From: an uncultured Oscillospiraceae bacterium
GTDB taxonomy: Bacteria > Bacillota > Clostridia > Oscillospirales > Ruminococcaceae
Assembly (NCBI GenBank): GCA_904384225.1
Contig: CAJFJV010000003.1
Coordinates: 35,977-99,976, forward strand
Direction: 5' to 3'
DNA: 64,000 nt
Below are positions 10,044-19,648 of this stretch, in pieces. The position numbers and the translations under genes were made by a program. Every line of letters starts with the position of its first letter. The first letter of the stretch is position 1. The notes below the pieces were generated by a model. It was not told where the DNA came from, made no database searches, and was given only the letters and a program-made list of their open reading frames with translations.

Positions 10044-10538
10044 TCACTCATCCTTTCCATTTGCACAAAGCGCCTTCAAATCCGCTTCATCCAGACGCCA
10101 AGTTGTCCATTCCTCCAAAGGCCTTGCTCCCATATGCCGATAAAAGGCAATTGACGGTGCATTCCAATTCAGACAGCTCCACTCCATTCGTCCACACCCG
10201 GATGCAGACGCCAAATCAGCAAGCTGTAAAAACAAAGCCTTCCCTATCCCTTTTTTTCGGAAAGATGGCCTTACAAAAAGATCTTCAAGATACAAGCCAC
10301 GTTTCGACTTAAAAGTGGAATAATTGAAAAAATACAGCGCAAAACCAGCAGTGAGGCCGCCGTATTCCGCAATCAACGCATGTACCAAACCGCTTTTTAT
10401 ATTATCACAAAGCATCTGCGCAGTACCTGTTACATCCGACTGCATTTTTTCATATTCAGCCAATTCACCGATCATATCAAAAAGAAGCGGTGCATCCTCT
10501 GGCAGAGCGCGCCGCATCGTCAAGTTCTCATCAGACAT
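10044..10538 (-). CDS. GNAT family N-acetyltransferase
   Basis: LYLEDLFVRPSFRKKGIGKALFLQLADLA (acetyl-CoA binding motif A). Confidence 0.88.
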   Translation of the reverse strand: MSDENLTMRRALPEDAPLLFDMIGELAEYEKMQSDVTGTAQMLCDNIKSGLVHALIAEYGGLTAGFALYFFNYSTFKSKRGLYLEDLFVRPSFRKKGIGKALFLQLADLASASGCGRMEWSCLNWNAPSIAFYRHMGARPLEEWTTWRLDEADLKALCANGKDE

Positions 10539-10554
10539 CTTACAATTCCTCCAT

Positions 10555-10650
10555 CTATGAAAAGAACATCAGACAAGCGGTCGAAATGGTTCCCAAAAGG
10601 ATAATTCCCGCCATAACCAGCGCAGCTATCCGTTTTGTTTTTTCTCTCAT
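10555..10650 (-). CDS. 31-aa predicted single-pass membrane peptide
   Basis: GGAGGG RBS then MREKTKRIAALVMAGIILLGTISTACLMFFS*; basic N-terminus plus one hydrophobic helix. Below the ORF-track length cutoff. Confidence 0.55.
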   Translation of the reverse strand: MREKTKRIAALVMAGIILLGTISTACLMFFS

Positions 10651-10776
10651 TGTCTGTTTTCCCTCCATTTATACCTTTATATCTTAACATGATACCGTGT
10701 AACTGTAAATAGTTCAAGCGTAAACTGTGAACAAAACGCGAATGACTGTTCTTCTTCAGAAGTATGACGGCATATA

Positions 10777-10806
10777 AAAAAACAGGCCTATATTGGCCTG
10801 TTTTTT
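10777..10806. terminator. Bidirectional rho-independent terminator
   Basis: AAAAAACAGGCC-TATATT-GGCCTGTTTTTT. Confidence 0.85.
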
Positions 10807-10817
10807 GAAAGCGATTT

Positions 10818-12305
10818 TTATTGATAGAACAGATCTTTAGACGGGAAGTGAGGCCCGCAAGTCAAATTGATACGCAATTTCAATAAAGCTGACTCATCCT
10901 CTTGCCCCACCATATGTGTACAATGTGCCTCACATCCCTTAAGTTGAGAAAGTTTTGACATGGCATAAGCCACAACATCATTTGAGGCGGCGCTTACAGC
11001 AAGCGCCAGCAAAATCTCATTTAAACTAAGCATTGTATGCTTCATATTAAGCGTATTCCCTTTTAGCCCAATAATCGGCTCTATTACATTAGGGGAGATC
11101 AAGTGCAGCTCGTCAGGCAATTTCGCCAGCACCTTGATACAGTTTAACACAGCAGCAGCAGCGGCGCTCATTAAAACAGATTGTTTTCCCGTTACGATTT
11201 TCCCGTTTTCCAGCATTACCGCCATTACCGGCACACCACATGCTGCACTTTTTTCTTTGGCTGCAGCAATCACCGGCCGATCGGCATCGGTAAGAGAAAG
11301 CTGCTTTAAGATCAGCTCAATGCGGCCGGCAGTTTCTTCATCCGCTGTTCCCTGCCGCACATCGCAACGCGCTTTATAGTAACGGCGAATGATTTCTTGT
11401 TTTGCCGCTGCACGCGTCACATCATCATTAGAAATGGCAAAACCGGCCATGTTAACCCCCATATCAGTTGGGGAGCGATAAATGTCATCCCGTCCGGTGA
11501 TCCTCTCTAAAATGGCGCGTACAATAGGGAATACTTCGATATCGCGATTATAGTTTACCGCCGTTTTCCCGTATGCTTCAAGATGGAATGGGTCAATCAT
11601 ATTGACATCCTTCAAATCGGCTGTTGCCGCTTCATAAGCGAGATTAACAGGATGTTTCAACGGAATACTCCAGATCGGAAAAGTTTCAAATTTAGCATAG
11701 CCGGCCTTCACTCCGCGTTTATATTCATGGTACAACTGAGAAAGACAGGTCGCCAGCTTTCCGCTGCAAGGTCCTGGCGCTGTTACAACAACCAAAGGAC
11801 GTGTTGTCTCAATACAAGGATTCGCCCCAAAGCCGGTATCGCTTACAATTTGATCTACATCTGTTGGATATCCGGGCGTCGGGCGGTGAAGATAGGTCCG
11901 CAATCCTCTTGATTCTAACTTCTGCCTAAAAATATCTGCAGCCGGTTGTTCACAATAACGCGTAATCACAACACTGCTTACCAGAAGCCCCATATTCCGA
12001 AGATTGTCGATTACCCGAAGCAAATCCAAATCGTATGTAATACCAAAATCGGCACGTATCTTCTTTTTTTCGATATCTCCTGCGTTGATACAAAAAATGA
12101 TTTCTGCTTCGTCTTTAAATTCTGTCAAAAGTTTTACTTTTGCACTGGGATCAAATCCAGGCAGCACACGCGAAGCGTGATAGTCGTCAAACAATTTCCC
12201 GCCAAACTCTAAATACAGCTTGTTGTCAAATTGTTCAATACGTTTTTTAATGTTTTCCGCCTGTTTTTTTACATACAATGCATTGTCAAAACCAAATTCC
12301 GCCAC
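10818..12305 (-). CDS. DUF1846 family protein
   Basis: 495 aa; MAEFGFDNALYVKKQAENIKKRI...LYLEFGGKLFDDYHASRVLPGFDP is the typical family N-terminus. Confidence 0.85.
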   Translation of the reverse strand: MAEFGFDNALYVKKQAENIKKRIEQFDNKLYLEFGGKLFDDYHASRVLPGFDPSAKVKLLTEFKDEAEIIFCINAGDIEKKKIRADFGITYDLDLLRVIDNLRNMGLLVSSVVITRYCEQPAADIFRQKLESRGLRTYLHRPTPGYPTDVDQIVSDTGFGANPCIETTRPLVVVTAPGPCSGKLATCLSQLYHEYKRGVKAGYAKFETFPIWSIPLKHPVNLAYEAATADLKDVNMIDPFHLEAYGKTAVNYNRDIEVFPIVRAILERITGRDDIYRSPTDMGVNMAGFAISNDDVTRAAAKQEIIRRYYKARCDVRQGTADEETAGRIELILKQLSLTDADRPVIAAAKEKSAACGVPVMAVMLENGKIVTGKQSVLMSAAAAAVLNCIKVLAKLPDELHLISPNVIEPIIGLKGNTLNMKHTMLSLNEILLALAVSAASNDVVAYAMSKLSQLKGCEAHCTHMVGQEDESALLKLRINLTCGPHFPSKDLFYQ

Positions 12306-12484
12306 TTTTTCACCCTTCTCCTACCATTTGCGGACAGAAACCTGAATCCGCGTTTTTATTATTTTCTATCATACCATCTTTTAAAAAAGCTGGCAAGTCG
12401 ATTTTATATGAGACTTTTTACATGTGTGTAGAGCTACAATACATATTGGACAGCAGGGCAAGAAAAGCGAACAAAAAAGGAGAA

Positions 12485-12549
12485 GGACAGAGCCTTCATA
12501 GGGTATCGTTAAGTTACGACACCAAATAATCCAAAAAGGAGCTCTGTCC
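12485..12549 (+). promoter_or_regulatory. Leader hairpin over the transposase ribosome-binding region
   Basis: GGACAGAGC (12485-12493) pairs with GCTCTGTCC (12541-12549), just upstream of ATG 12553 and adjacent to the AAAGGAG RBS. Confidence 0.5.
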
Positions 12550-12552
12550 CTC

Positions 12553-12896
12553 ATGCGTAATAGCATAACACAAGACATGCGCTTTCGACAATCCCTAATG
12601 CAGTATGCAGCCAAATATGGTGTAAGCCGTGCGAGCCGGAAGTACAACAAAGCCCGCTCGTATATCTACTTCTGGAAGGCTCGCTGGGGTGGAAGTACAG
12701 CTTCCCTTGCCTGCCAGTCCAGACGCCCACACCACCATCCAAACCAGCATACAGAGGCAGAACGGAAGCTTATCCGGGATATGCGAAGACAGAATCCGAC
12801 ACTGGGGATGGTGGAACTCTGGCACCGGCTTTGCAAGCGCGGTTACACCCGCTGTCCTATTTCCGGACAACCGACGGCAGAATATTGGTCCAAACC
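12553..12896 (+). pseudogene. 5' fragment of a DDE/rve-type IS transposase
   Basis: MRNSITQDMRFRQSLMQYAAKYGVSRASRKYNKARSYIYFWKARW...HHHPNQHTEAERKLIRDMRRQNPTLGMVELWHRLCKRGYTR, then homology is lost and the frame runs antisense into the ABC permease 3' end. Confidence 0.75.
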
Positions 12897-14327
12897 TTAT
12901 TCTGTGCGTAGCGCTACTACAGGATCCTTTTTCGCTGCGCTTCTGGAAGGAATAATACCAGAGAATAAGGTAAGCGCCATACTAATCAAAATCAAAACAA
13001 CCGCTATCCCCGGCGGAAGATAAGCGTTAAGCGCGTTGATACCTGTAAAGTGATGCAGGATCATATTAATGGGGATACACAGAAGGTAAGTAATCAAGAC
13101 ACCAAGGGTTCCGGACGTAAACCCGATAATCAGCGTTTCCGCGTTAAACATGGAGGAAACATTCCGTTTCGAAGCACCGATAGCGCGAAGGATGCCGATC
13201 TCCTTGGTTCTCTCCTGCACAGAAATCAAGGTGATGACCCCGATCATAATAGAAGAAACAATCAGAGAAACAGCTACAAATGCAATCAGTACATAAGTAA
13301 TCGCGTTTATGATAGAGGTAACCGATGACATCATCAGCCCTACATAATCCGTATATTGGATTTGCTCTAAATCATCAGCCTCCGCATTGTAATCGGCAAT
13401 TGCCTGTTCAATCACTTCTTTATTTTCAAAGGAGGATGCGTAGATATTGATAGATGATGGATTGTCTAAGTCTACATATCCCAGCTTTTGCAGGTTATCC
13501 TCGTAGCTGGATTCAGAAAAAATAAGGACTTCATCGTAATATGAAGCGCACTGCTCTGTCGTATAGCGTTCCATCATCATATCTAAAGCTGCCGACAGCT
13601 GCTGGGTGCTCATAGAATTCATTTCCTCTTGCACCTGGGCTGCATACTGCGTCCGGAACTGCTCTTGGGCTATCTGCGTAAATAGTTTGGACAAATCATT
13701 GTCGCTCATGGCAGAAACATACTCCCGTATCTCTGATTCACTCAGCCCAGCCTGTTGGCTGAGGCCTTGATACAGCATCTCTTCCATATCAGCACGGGTC
13801 ATGGATTCTACCGACTGAGAGACTGCCTCATCTATCTGTTCCTGAGTTGGAATGCTCATAATCTGCACATAGGCTTCCGCTTTGCCGTTTTCGTCCAACC
13901 CGGAAATATACTCTCTAAATGCTGTTTCTTTCTGTGTGTCTGTTAAATCAGCTGTACTTTCCTGAAATGGAAGCCCTGTAAAGATATCAGTGGAGGGATC
14001 CTTTAACTGAGCCTCTACTGCGGCAGAATCTTTGGACTGCTCAATAATATATTCCGTCAATGCGCTGGTATATCCAATTGATCCGCTTAGCATAGTGGAA
14101 ACAGCATCTTCTTTCGGGCGTATAATACCGGAAACTTTTAAGCTAATCCCATTATCATAAAGATATTTTAGCCCGGCATCGGTTTCACGCAAATCTACAT
14201 ACATCCCGGTTTCTTCATCCAATGCATAACAATCAGAATTTGTAACGGTCTCCATAGCAACCATATCGAAGGCAAAAGGCAGTTTTGTACGTATAAGCAA
14301 TCTACAAAGCATGGCTTTCACCGGCAC
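12897..14327 (-). pseudogene. ABC transporter permease (FtsX/MacB-like), 5'-truncated
   Basis: C-terminal FtsX domain ISVQERTKEIGILRAIGASKRNVSSMFNAETLIIGFTSG...FSGIIPSRSAAKKDPVVALRTE; N-terminal membrane helix and ATPase partner absent upstream. Confidence 0.7.
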
Positions 14328-14623
14328 GCGGTAAAATATAGTGTACTCCTGCTAAACACGAAGCACAATAAGTACTGTCATAGTGTTAGGATTATCAAAC
14401 ACGCCGGACAGACCCACAATTTTATACGATGCTTTTTGCATTTCTTTCACAGTTGGCAGGTGACAGGGAAAGAATTCTGCGCTATAATAAATAATAGTTT
14501 CATTTAAATTGATCTTATTCGTGTTAATTGGAGGTTTGTTTTCGATTTTGTAGATCGATGCAAACCATACATACAAACGGATACCAGACATCTTCATTGA
14601 TTTTTTATAGAAAGGATTTTAAT

Positions 14624-15196
14624 ATGGAACCAAACGCCCCAAATTTACCTAATAATCCTTCCAGCATTCCCAATGAGCCGCACGAAATATACTGTTCCCG
14701 ATGCGGATCTCCGGTTCGCGGCCGTTTTTGCTCTATCTGCGGCTTTCCAACCGCATCTCAAACACCATCCGTACCAAGTGCTCCGCTGATTTTCGTTCCA
14801 CCAGCTCCAAGCGCAGTCAAATCGAAAGGCCATACAGCTTCCATTATTGTCAGTATTGCCGCCGGCGCAGCTGTGCTGATTCTGCTGTTTATCATGCTGC
14901 TGCGTTTTTCCCTTTCCTCTTATTCCACCCTTCCGCTGGAAGCCTCCTCGGAAATGAATGCCGCGCGGGAGGGTGTCAGCTCTGAAGAATATCAAAAACT
15001 ATCTGTCGGCATGTCTTATGCACAGGCCAGTGCCATTATAGGCGGAGACGGCAATTTAGTTGACAGCGGCGAGAATGCCTATGGAAAAACCTATTATATT
15101 TATGGATGGCCCGGAGAGCGGAATGAAAGTGCTGCGGTTTATCTTACTTTTATTGATGACGCCATATCCGAAATTTCCGTAGATGGGACCCTATAA
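14624..15196 (+). CDS. Zinc-ribbon, single-TM protein with C-terminal SmpA/BLIP-like domain
   Basis: CSRCGSPVRGRFCSICG, hydrophobic helix, then LSVGMSYAQASAIIGGDGNLVDSGENAYGKTYYIYGWPG typical of SmpA/BLIP-like folds; ATG at 14624 follows AAAGG. Confidence 0.6.
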   Translation: MEPNAPNLPNNPSSIPNEPHEIYCSRCGSPVRGRFCSICGFPTASQTPSVPSAPLIFVPPAPSAVKSKGHTASIIVSIAAGAAVLILLFIMLLRFSLSSYSTLPLEASSEMNAAREGVSSEEYQKLSVGMSYAQASAIIGGDGNLVDSGENAYGKTYYIYGWPGERNESAAVYLTFIDDAISEISVDGTL

Positions 15197-15210
15197 AAAC
15201 GGAGGATAAC

Positions 15211-16479
15211 ATGAATCATACTGCTTTTTTACCAGCCGATATTTTGCTTCCCCAAAATGTGGATATGACGAAATTCAGCGTTGTTGCCTGCGACCAGTAT
15301 ACCTCTGAGCCGGATTACTGGCAAGCCGTCCGAACTCTTGTAAAGGATTCCCCCAGTACGCTTCATATGATTTTTCCCGAGGCTGATTTTAAAACGGCAG
15401 ATTTCGATCAGACAATTTACTCTATCAATCATACGATGACACAATATCTGGAAAAGGATATTTTCAAAACCTACCACAATTCTTTAATTTACGTCGAACG
15501 GGTATTAAGAAATGGTATGCTCCGCCGCGGATTAGTCGGCCGTATCGATCTTGAAGCTTATGACTACAGCAGCGGTTCCCATAGCGCAGTCCGTGCAACT
15601 GAGGGAACCGTATTGGAACGCCTTCCGCCGCGGGTTAAAATCCGCAGGAAAGCACCTCTTGAACTGCCCCATGTTATGTTGTTGGTCGATGATCCGGAAC
15701 AGTCCGTTATTGAGCCGCTTTCTTTCAAAAGAGATGTTTTCCGCAAACTATATGATTTTGATCTTATGCAGCAAAGCGGGCATTTAACCGGCTGGCTTTT
15801 AGATGAAAAGACGCAGGAAAGCGTAATACATAAGCTGCATACTTTTGGCGACCCGGAGGTTTTCTATAACCGCTATAAAATAAAAGGTGTGCCTGTCCTG
15901 CAATACGCTGTCGGCGACGGCAACCACTCTCTGGCAACAGCCAAGAGATGTTATCAGGACTTGAAAAAGAGAATCGGGGAAACTGCTGCAATGTCTCATC
16001 CGGCACGCTATGCACTCGTTGAGCTCGTCAATCTCCATGATGCGTCTTTGAGCTTTGAAGCAATTCATCGTGTTTTGTTCGGCGTTTCTCCTGAACATGT
16101 TTGCAGCGCCCTATTTAAAAAATACGAATTTTCTGATCATGCAATGCCCAATTCTCAGAAAATTGATTTGGTAAAAGGCAACGATACAAAGACAGTTTAC
16201 CTGCTGAATCCAACTAAAAATTTAGCTGTCGGAAGCCTTCAGGAATTTCTTGACTCGTATGTCGCAGAAAATGGCGGTGAAGTGGATTACATTCACGGGG
16301 AAAATGTTGTACGCAGCCTTTCTGATCAAAAAGATGCGATCGGTTTCCTTTTGGAACCTTTGAAAAAAGCAGATTTGTTTCCTACTGTTATTGTTGACGG
16401 CGCGCTTCCCCGAAAAACTTTTTCGATGGGTGAAGCTTGTGACAAACGATTTTATTGTGAAGCGCGCAAAATCCGCTGA
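15211..16479 (+). CDS. DUF1015 family protein
   Basis: ILLPQNVDMTKFSVVACDQYTSEPDYW, QYAVGDGNHSLATAK, YALVELVNLHDASLSFEAIHRV. Confidence 0.85.
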   Translation: MNHTAFLPADILLPQNVDMTKFSVVACDQYTSEPDYWQAVRTLVKDSPSTLHMIFPEADFKTADFDQTIYSINHTMTQYLEKDIFKTYHNSLIYVERVLRNGMLRRGLVGRIDLEAYDYSSGSHSAVRATEGTVLERLPPRVKIRRKAPLELPHVMLLVDDPEQSVIEPLSFKRDVFRKLYDFDLMQQSGHLTGWLLDEKTQESVIHKLHTFGDPEVFYNRYKIKGVPVLQYAVGDGNHSLATAKRCYQDLKKRIGETAAMSHPARYALVELVNLHDASLSFEAIHRVLFGVSPEHVCSALFKKYEFSDHAMPNSQKIDLVKGNDTKTVYLLNPTKNLAVGSLQEFLDSYVAENGGEVDYIHGENVVRSLSDQKDAIGFLLEPLKKADLFPTVIVDGALPRKTFSMGEACDKRFYCEARKIR

Positions 16480-16524
16480 AACAACAGATCCGCTTGGGGC
16501 TATGGAATTTATATGATATTGACA

Positions 16525-16560
16525 ACAAAACTCCTGTGCAGAACTGCACAGGAGTTTTGT
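16525..16560. terminator. Strong bidirectional terminator hairpin
   Basis: ACAAAACTCCTGTGCA-GAAC-TGCACAGGAGTTTTGT, 16-bp perfect stem with A/T flanks. Confidence 0.85.
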
Positions 16561-16662
16561 TTCTCAAATACCTTATCTTCTCTCTATTACGGATGATTTT
16601 TGACCATTCCTCCGTAGATAACGATATTATTTTAGCATATAGTAAACCTATTGTCAAGATGG

Positions 16663-17412
16663 TTAAGAAACTTTCTTTATATGCGCTGTGCAAAACATTT
16701 TTATGATGAAAAGGCGCCGCACCTCTTCCGTACTCTGAAACGGTTCTGCCAATCCCATCAGGCGCATGAGATATGTTTTTTGGGGTTCAGCCAGCGGAAG
16801 TTCATGATACCACGCTTTCTTTTTCCCTGTTTCCTTATATCCGGAATAGAGTAAATACAAAAGTACATTTCCAAAACAAAAGTAGTCGAGATAAGGGGTA
16901 TACCCATCTTCCGTCTTTATATAACGCGCCAAACCATAATCGATCAAAGAAATTTCCTTTCCTGTATCAAGTACATTGGATATGCTGATATCCCGATGGA
17001 CAATTCCCCGATTATGGAGATATTCCATAACCTCTAAAAGCTGAGAGCCTATTCGGTATATTTCCACATCAGAAAATTTCTTTTTCTTTTGAAACAGCAG
17101 CTTTTCGAGCGTTTTTCCCTTTTTATATTCCAAAATAAAAAAATACCCTTTGCTTAAATGATTGACAACACCTAAGAATTCCGGTATTGCAGGATGAGAG
17201 GCAGAAGAAAGGATTACAGCTTCATAGTGATTTTTCCTTCTATTTTTCTTCCATATCCGACGTCGAAAACGTTTCAGCACAACCCAATCGCCTTGCGGGC
17301 TTTTCGCCAAAAAGCAAACGCCATAACGGCCGCTTCCAAGCCGTGTGTAGACGGCATAGTCCCCTATCTTTCGCAGGGTCAGAGCCCTCTTCACCCTATT
17401 TTGTGCCCGCAT
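16663..17412 (-). CDS. Compact Hanks-type Ser/Thr protein kinase
   Basis: LGSGRYGVCFLAK glycine loop, VVLKRF, YLHNRGIVHRDISISNVL catalytic loop, LIDYGLARY (DFG equivalent), DYFCFGNVLLYLLY. Confidence 0.85.
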   Translation of the reverse strand: MRAQNRVKRALTLRKIGDYAVYTRLGSGRYGVCFLAKSPQGDWVVLKRFRRRIWKKNRRKNHYEAVILSSASHPAIPEFLGVVNHLSKGYFFILEYKKGKTLEKLLFQKKKKFSDVEIYRIGSQLLEVMEYLHNRGIVHRDISISNVLDTGKEISLIDYGLARYIKTEDGYTPYLDYFCFGNVLLYLLYSGYKETGKKKAWYHELPLAEPQKTYLMRLMGLAEPFQSTEEVRRLFIIKMFCTAHIKKVS

Positions 17413-17765
17413 TCCAGACAGAATTTAGAACCAGCTGGAATCTGCTTGCCGCATTCAGGGCAAAACATCGCCGTATTGATTCTTTCTCCGCAGGATAGGC
17501 AGAATTTCGAATTTGCAGGAATACTGGTACCGCATTTTGGGCAAACCGTCACAGCCGTATTCTGCGATGAAAAATTGGATTGGGCGGCATAATTCTGCGC
17601 AGCCATCGTATCCTGATACCCCTGTTGAGGATAGGGAGGATACATTCGTCCACTGGAGGAACCTGATACAAACCGTCCAAAAAAGCCACGCCTTTTATAA
17701 TACGATTGGCCACGATTGGCATTTGGATAATATCCTTTGCTGCGGGAACGGGAAAAAAAGCTCAT
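17391..17765 (-). CDS. Double zinc-ribbon protein with basic low-complexity N-terminus
   Basis: CPKCGTSIPANSKFCLSCG and CPECGKQIPAGSKFCLECG; start MSFFSRSRSKGYYP at 17765; 3' end overlaps the kinase gene. Confidence 0.8.
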   Translation of the reverse strand: MSFFSRSRSKGYYPNANRGQSYYKRRGFFGRFVSGSSSGRMYPPYPQQGYQDTMAAQNYAAQSNFSSQNTAVTVCPKCGTSIPANSKFCLSCGERINTAMFCPECGKQIPAGSKFCLECGHKIG

Positions 17766-17791
17766 AAGCAGTCTCCTTATTCGAAATTGAA

Positions 17792-17820
17792 GGAAAGCAC
17801 AATTCTGCATTGTGCTTTCC
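17792..17820. other. 12-bp stem hairpin upstream of the zinc-ribbon gene
   Basis: GGAAAGCACAAT-TCTGC-ATTGTGCTTTCC. Confidence 0.6.
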
Positions 17821-18149
17821 CATGCAGTTTAATTATATTGGCCGGTAAAGCAGTGTCAAGCAAAATAAAAAAAGTTTACAAATCCTCTTTCGATCAAAAA
17901 GAGGTATTTTGTACGGTTTCTTGCTGCCACTTCTTTATATATAAAGAAAACATCCTTCCTAATGAAGGCATGCAGGTTCATAATAGGTAGCAGGGTAAGC
18001 CCGCATTCTCAAGAAACTATTAGAAAGCCTTATTCGCCTTCATCGCAAAACTAGCACACATTTAAATTGGGATACTAACATAATAACGCCTCAAATTGCA
18101 GATACCCAATCAGCGGCACCAGGATGGCACCGATAAATCAAAAACCGTT

Positions 18150-18893
18150 TTAAATCTCTTCCCGCTTTAAATAGCTTTGTGTATAAGCGCATACAGCAAA
18201 ACACAATCCGCAGAGATCTGTTTCAATTCCGGTAGCTTGCTTCATCCGTTCAATTTGCATTTTTTTACATGCTTCTTTATGAAATAGTTCCTCCCGCTTC
18301 ATTTTGACATCCCACAATTTTCCGGTTAACGCATCTGCCGGGCAATGCTCCACACAAACTCTACAATCGCCACATTGGCTTTCATCAATTGGGGAATCAG
18401 GTGATAATGGCGCATTGGTAATAAAACTGGAGAGACGGACCGCACTTCCGTACTTTTTCGTAACAAGCAGACAATTTTTCCCGATCCATCCTAATCCAGC
18501 CCGTGTTGCCACAGTCTTGTGCGGAAGCGGCGTACACCAGTTTATATCCTGTTTCACTGCTTTTGTAGTGTTGGCAAAAGCGCAATATCCGTGTTTTCTT
18601 AAGTACGCTGTTCCACACAGGACAATGTCATCCAGCTTCGCATTCAGCGAATGATATGCATCATAGTACGCTTTCGTAGGGAAAGTCTGTAAATCCAGAA
18701 CAATGTCTTGAGGAATCGGAACCGCAACGGAAACCCCAGTTTTCATCTCTCCATCCAAAACACCGGATAAATCTGCAACGCCCATCAGAGCTGCCCCTTT
18801 CTCCGTCAATAAAGAATACAAATCCCGCTTTAGCTGTTCCGTATCGGCCACTCCCTCTGTCCATACCGCTTTGCTTTGTTTTATCACTATCAC
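18150..18893 (-). CDS. 4Fe-4S double-cluster epoxyqueuosine-reductase-like protein
   Basis: ATRAGLGWIGKNCLLVTKKYGSAVRLSSFITNAPL; CGDCRVCVEHCPADAL; CGLCFAVCAYTQSYL. Confidence 0.8.
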   Translation of the reverse strand: MIVIKQSKAVWTEGVADTEQLKRDLYSLLTEKGAALMGVADLSGVLDGEMKTGVSVAVPIPQDIVLDLQTFPTKAYYDAYHSLNAKLDDIVLCGTAYLRKHGYCAFANTTKAVKQDINWCTPLPHKTVATRAGLGWIGKNCLLVTKKYGSAVRLSSFITNAPLSPDSPIDESQCGDCRVCVEHCPADALTGKLWDVKMKREELFHKEACKKMQIERMKQATGIETDLCGLCFAVCAYTQSYLKREEI

Positions 18894-19648
18894 TTTTCAG
18901 CTGTAAAGAAAAACCTGCGAAAACCTAATATTACACCGCCGTTTTTCCTGATCGGATAAATTTTCTTTGCTCCTTCTACAATTTCATGCTCAAATTCGTT
19001 TCCACGCGTTTCTCCTAAAAAATCCAAATACGGACGCAGCCTTGTCCCCTTCACCCATTCTACCAAGGCTTTGTGATCTTCAAGACAATGATAGTACTTT
19101 GTTTCCCAGATTTCAAAAGAAGTTGAGCAGTCTGCTAAAATATCAAAATAGGCAAGCGGTGTAAGCGTTTCATTGGGCTGCAGTTTGACTTTTTCAAGCC
19201 CCCATTTGGGCTCGGCTGCCGTTTCTTTTATAAGCTGAAACAATGGTTCTTCTCCATTCATGGGAATCTGGACGGCTAAAACACCTCCGTCATTCAGTTT
19301 ATTCATCAAAGCTGGGATCAAAGTTTCATGGTCTGGGATCCATTGTAAACAAGCATTGGAAAAAAGCATATCATATGTCCCTTCCAGCTCCAATGCCCCG
19401 CAAAGGCCGAATTTCATATCCGGATGCAGGTTCCGTGCTTTTTCAATCATATTCGGTGAGTTGTCGATTCCGATAATATCAGATTCAGGGAAAACAGACT
19501 TAAGCACTGAAGTGCTGTTTCCCGGTCCACAGCCAATGTCCGCGATTTTTTTCGGCTTGCGGTTTATCATACGCATTGCTAAATCTACAGCTGGCTGTGT
19601 TCTTTGATTCTTAAATTTCAAATATTGACTTGAATTCCAGTCTGCCAT
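18890..19648 (-). CDS. tam: Trans-aconitate methyltransferase-like SAM-dependent methyltransferase
   Basis: MADWNSSQYLKFKNQRTQPAVDL...IADIGCGPGNSTSVL. Confidence 0.85.
   Translation of the reverse strand: MADWNSSQYLKFKNQRTQPAVDLAMRMINRKPKKIADIGCGPGNSTSVLKSVFPESDIIGIDNSPNMIEKARNLHPDMKFGLCGALELEGTYDMLFSNACLQWIPDHETLIPALMNKLNDGGVLAVQIPMNGEEPLFQLIKETAAEPKWGLEKVKLQPNETLTPLAYFDILADCSTSFEIWETKYYHCLEDHKALVEWVKGTRLRPYLDFLGETRGNEFEHEIVEGAKKIYPIRKNGGVILGFRRFFFTAEK

Noticed and set aside
12381-12870. Minus-strand ORFs 12381-12650, 12551-12742 and 12595-12870
   Set aside because: Antisense to the transposase fragment and its leader; no independent coding evidence.
14352-14597. 81-aa minus-strand ORF (…YKIVGLSGVFDNPNTMTVLIVLRV)
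   Set aside because: Might be a further remnant of an ABC permease extracellular domain, but the similarity is too weak to call.
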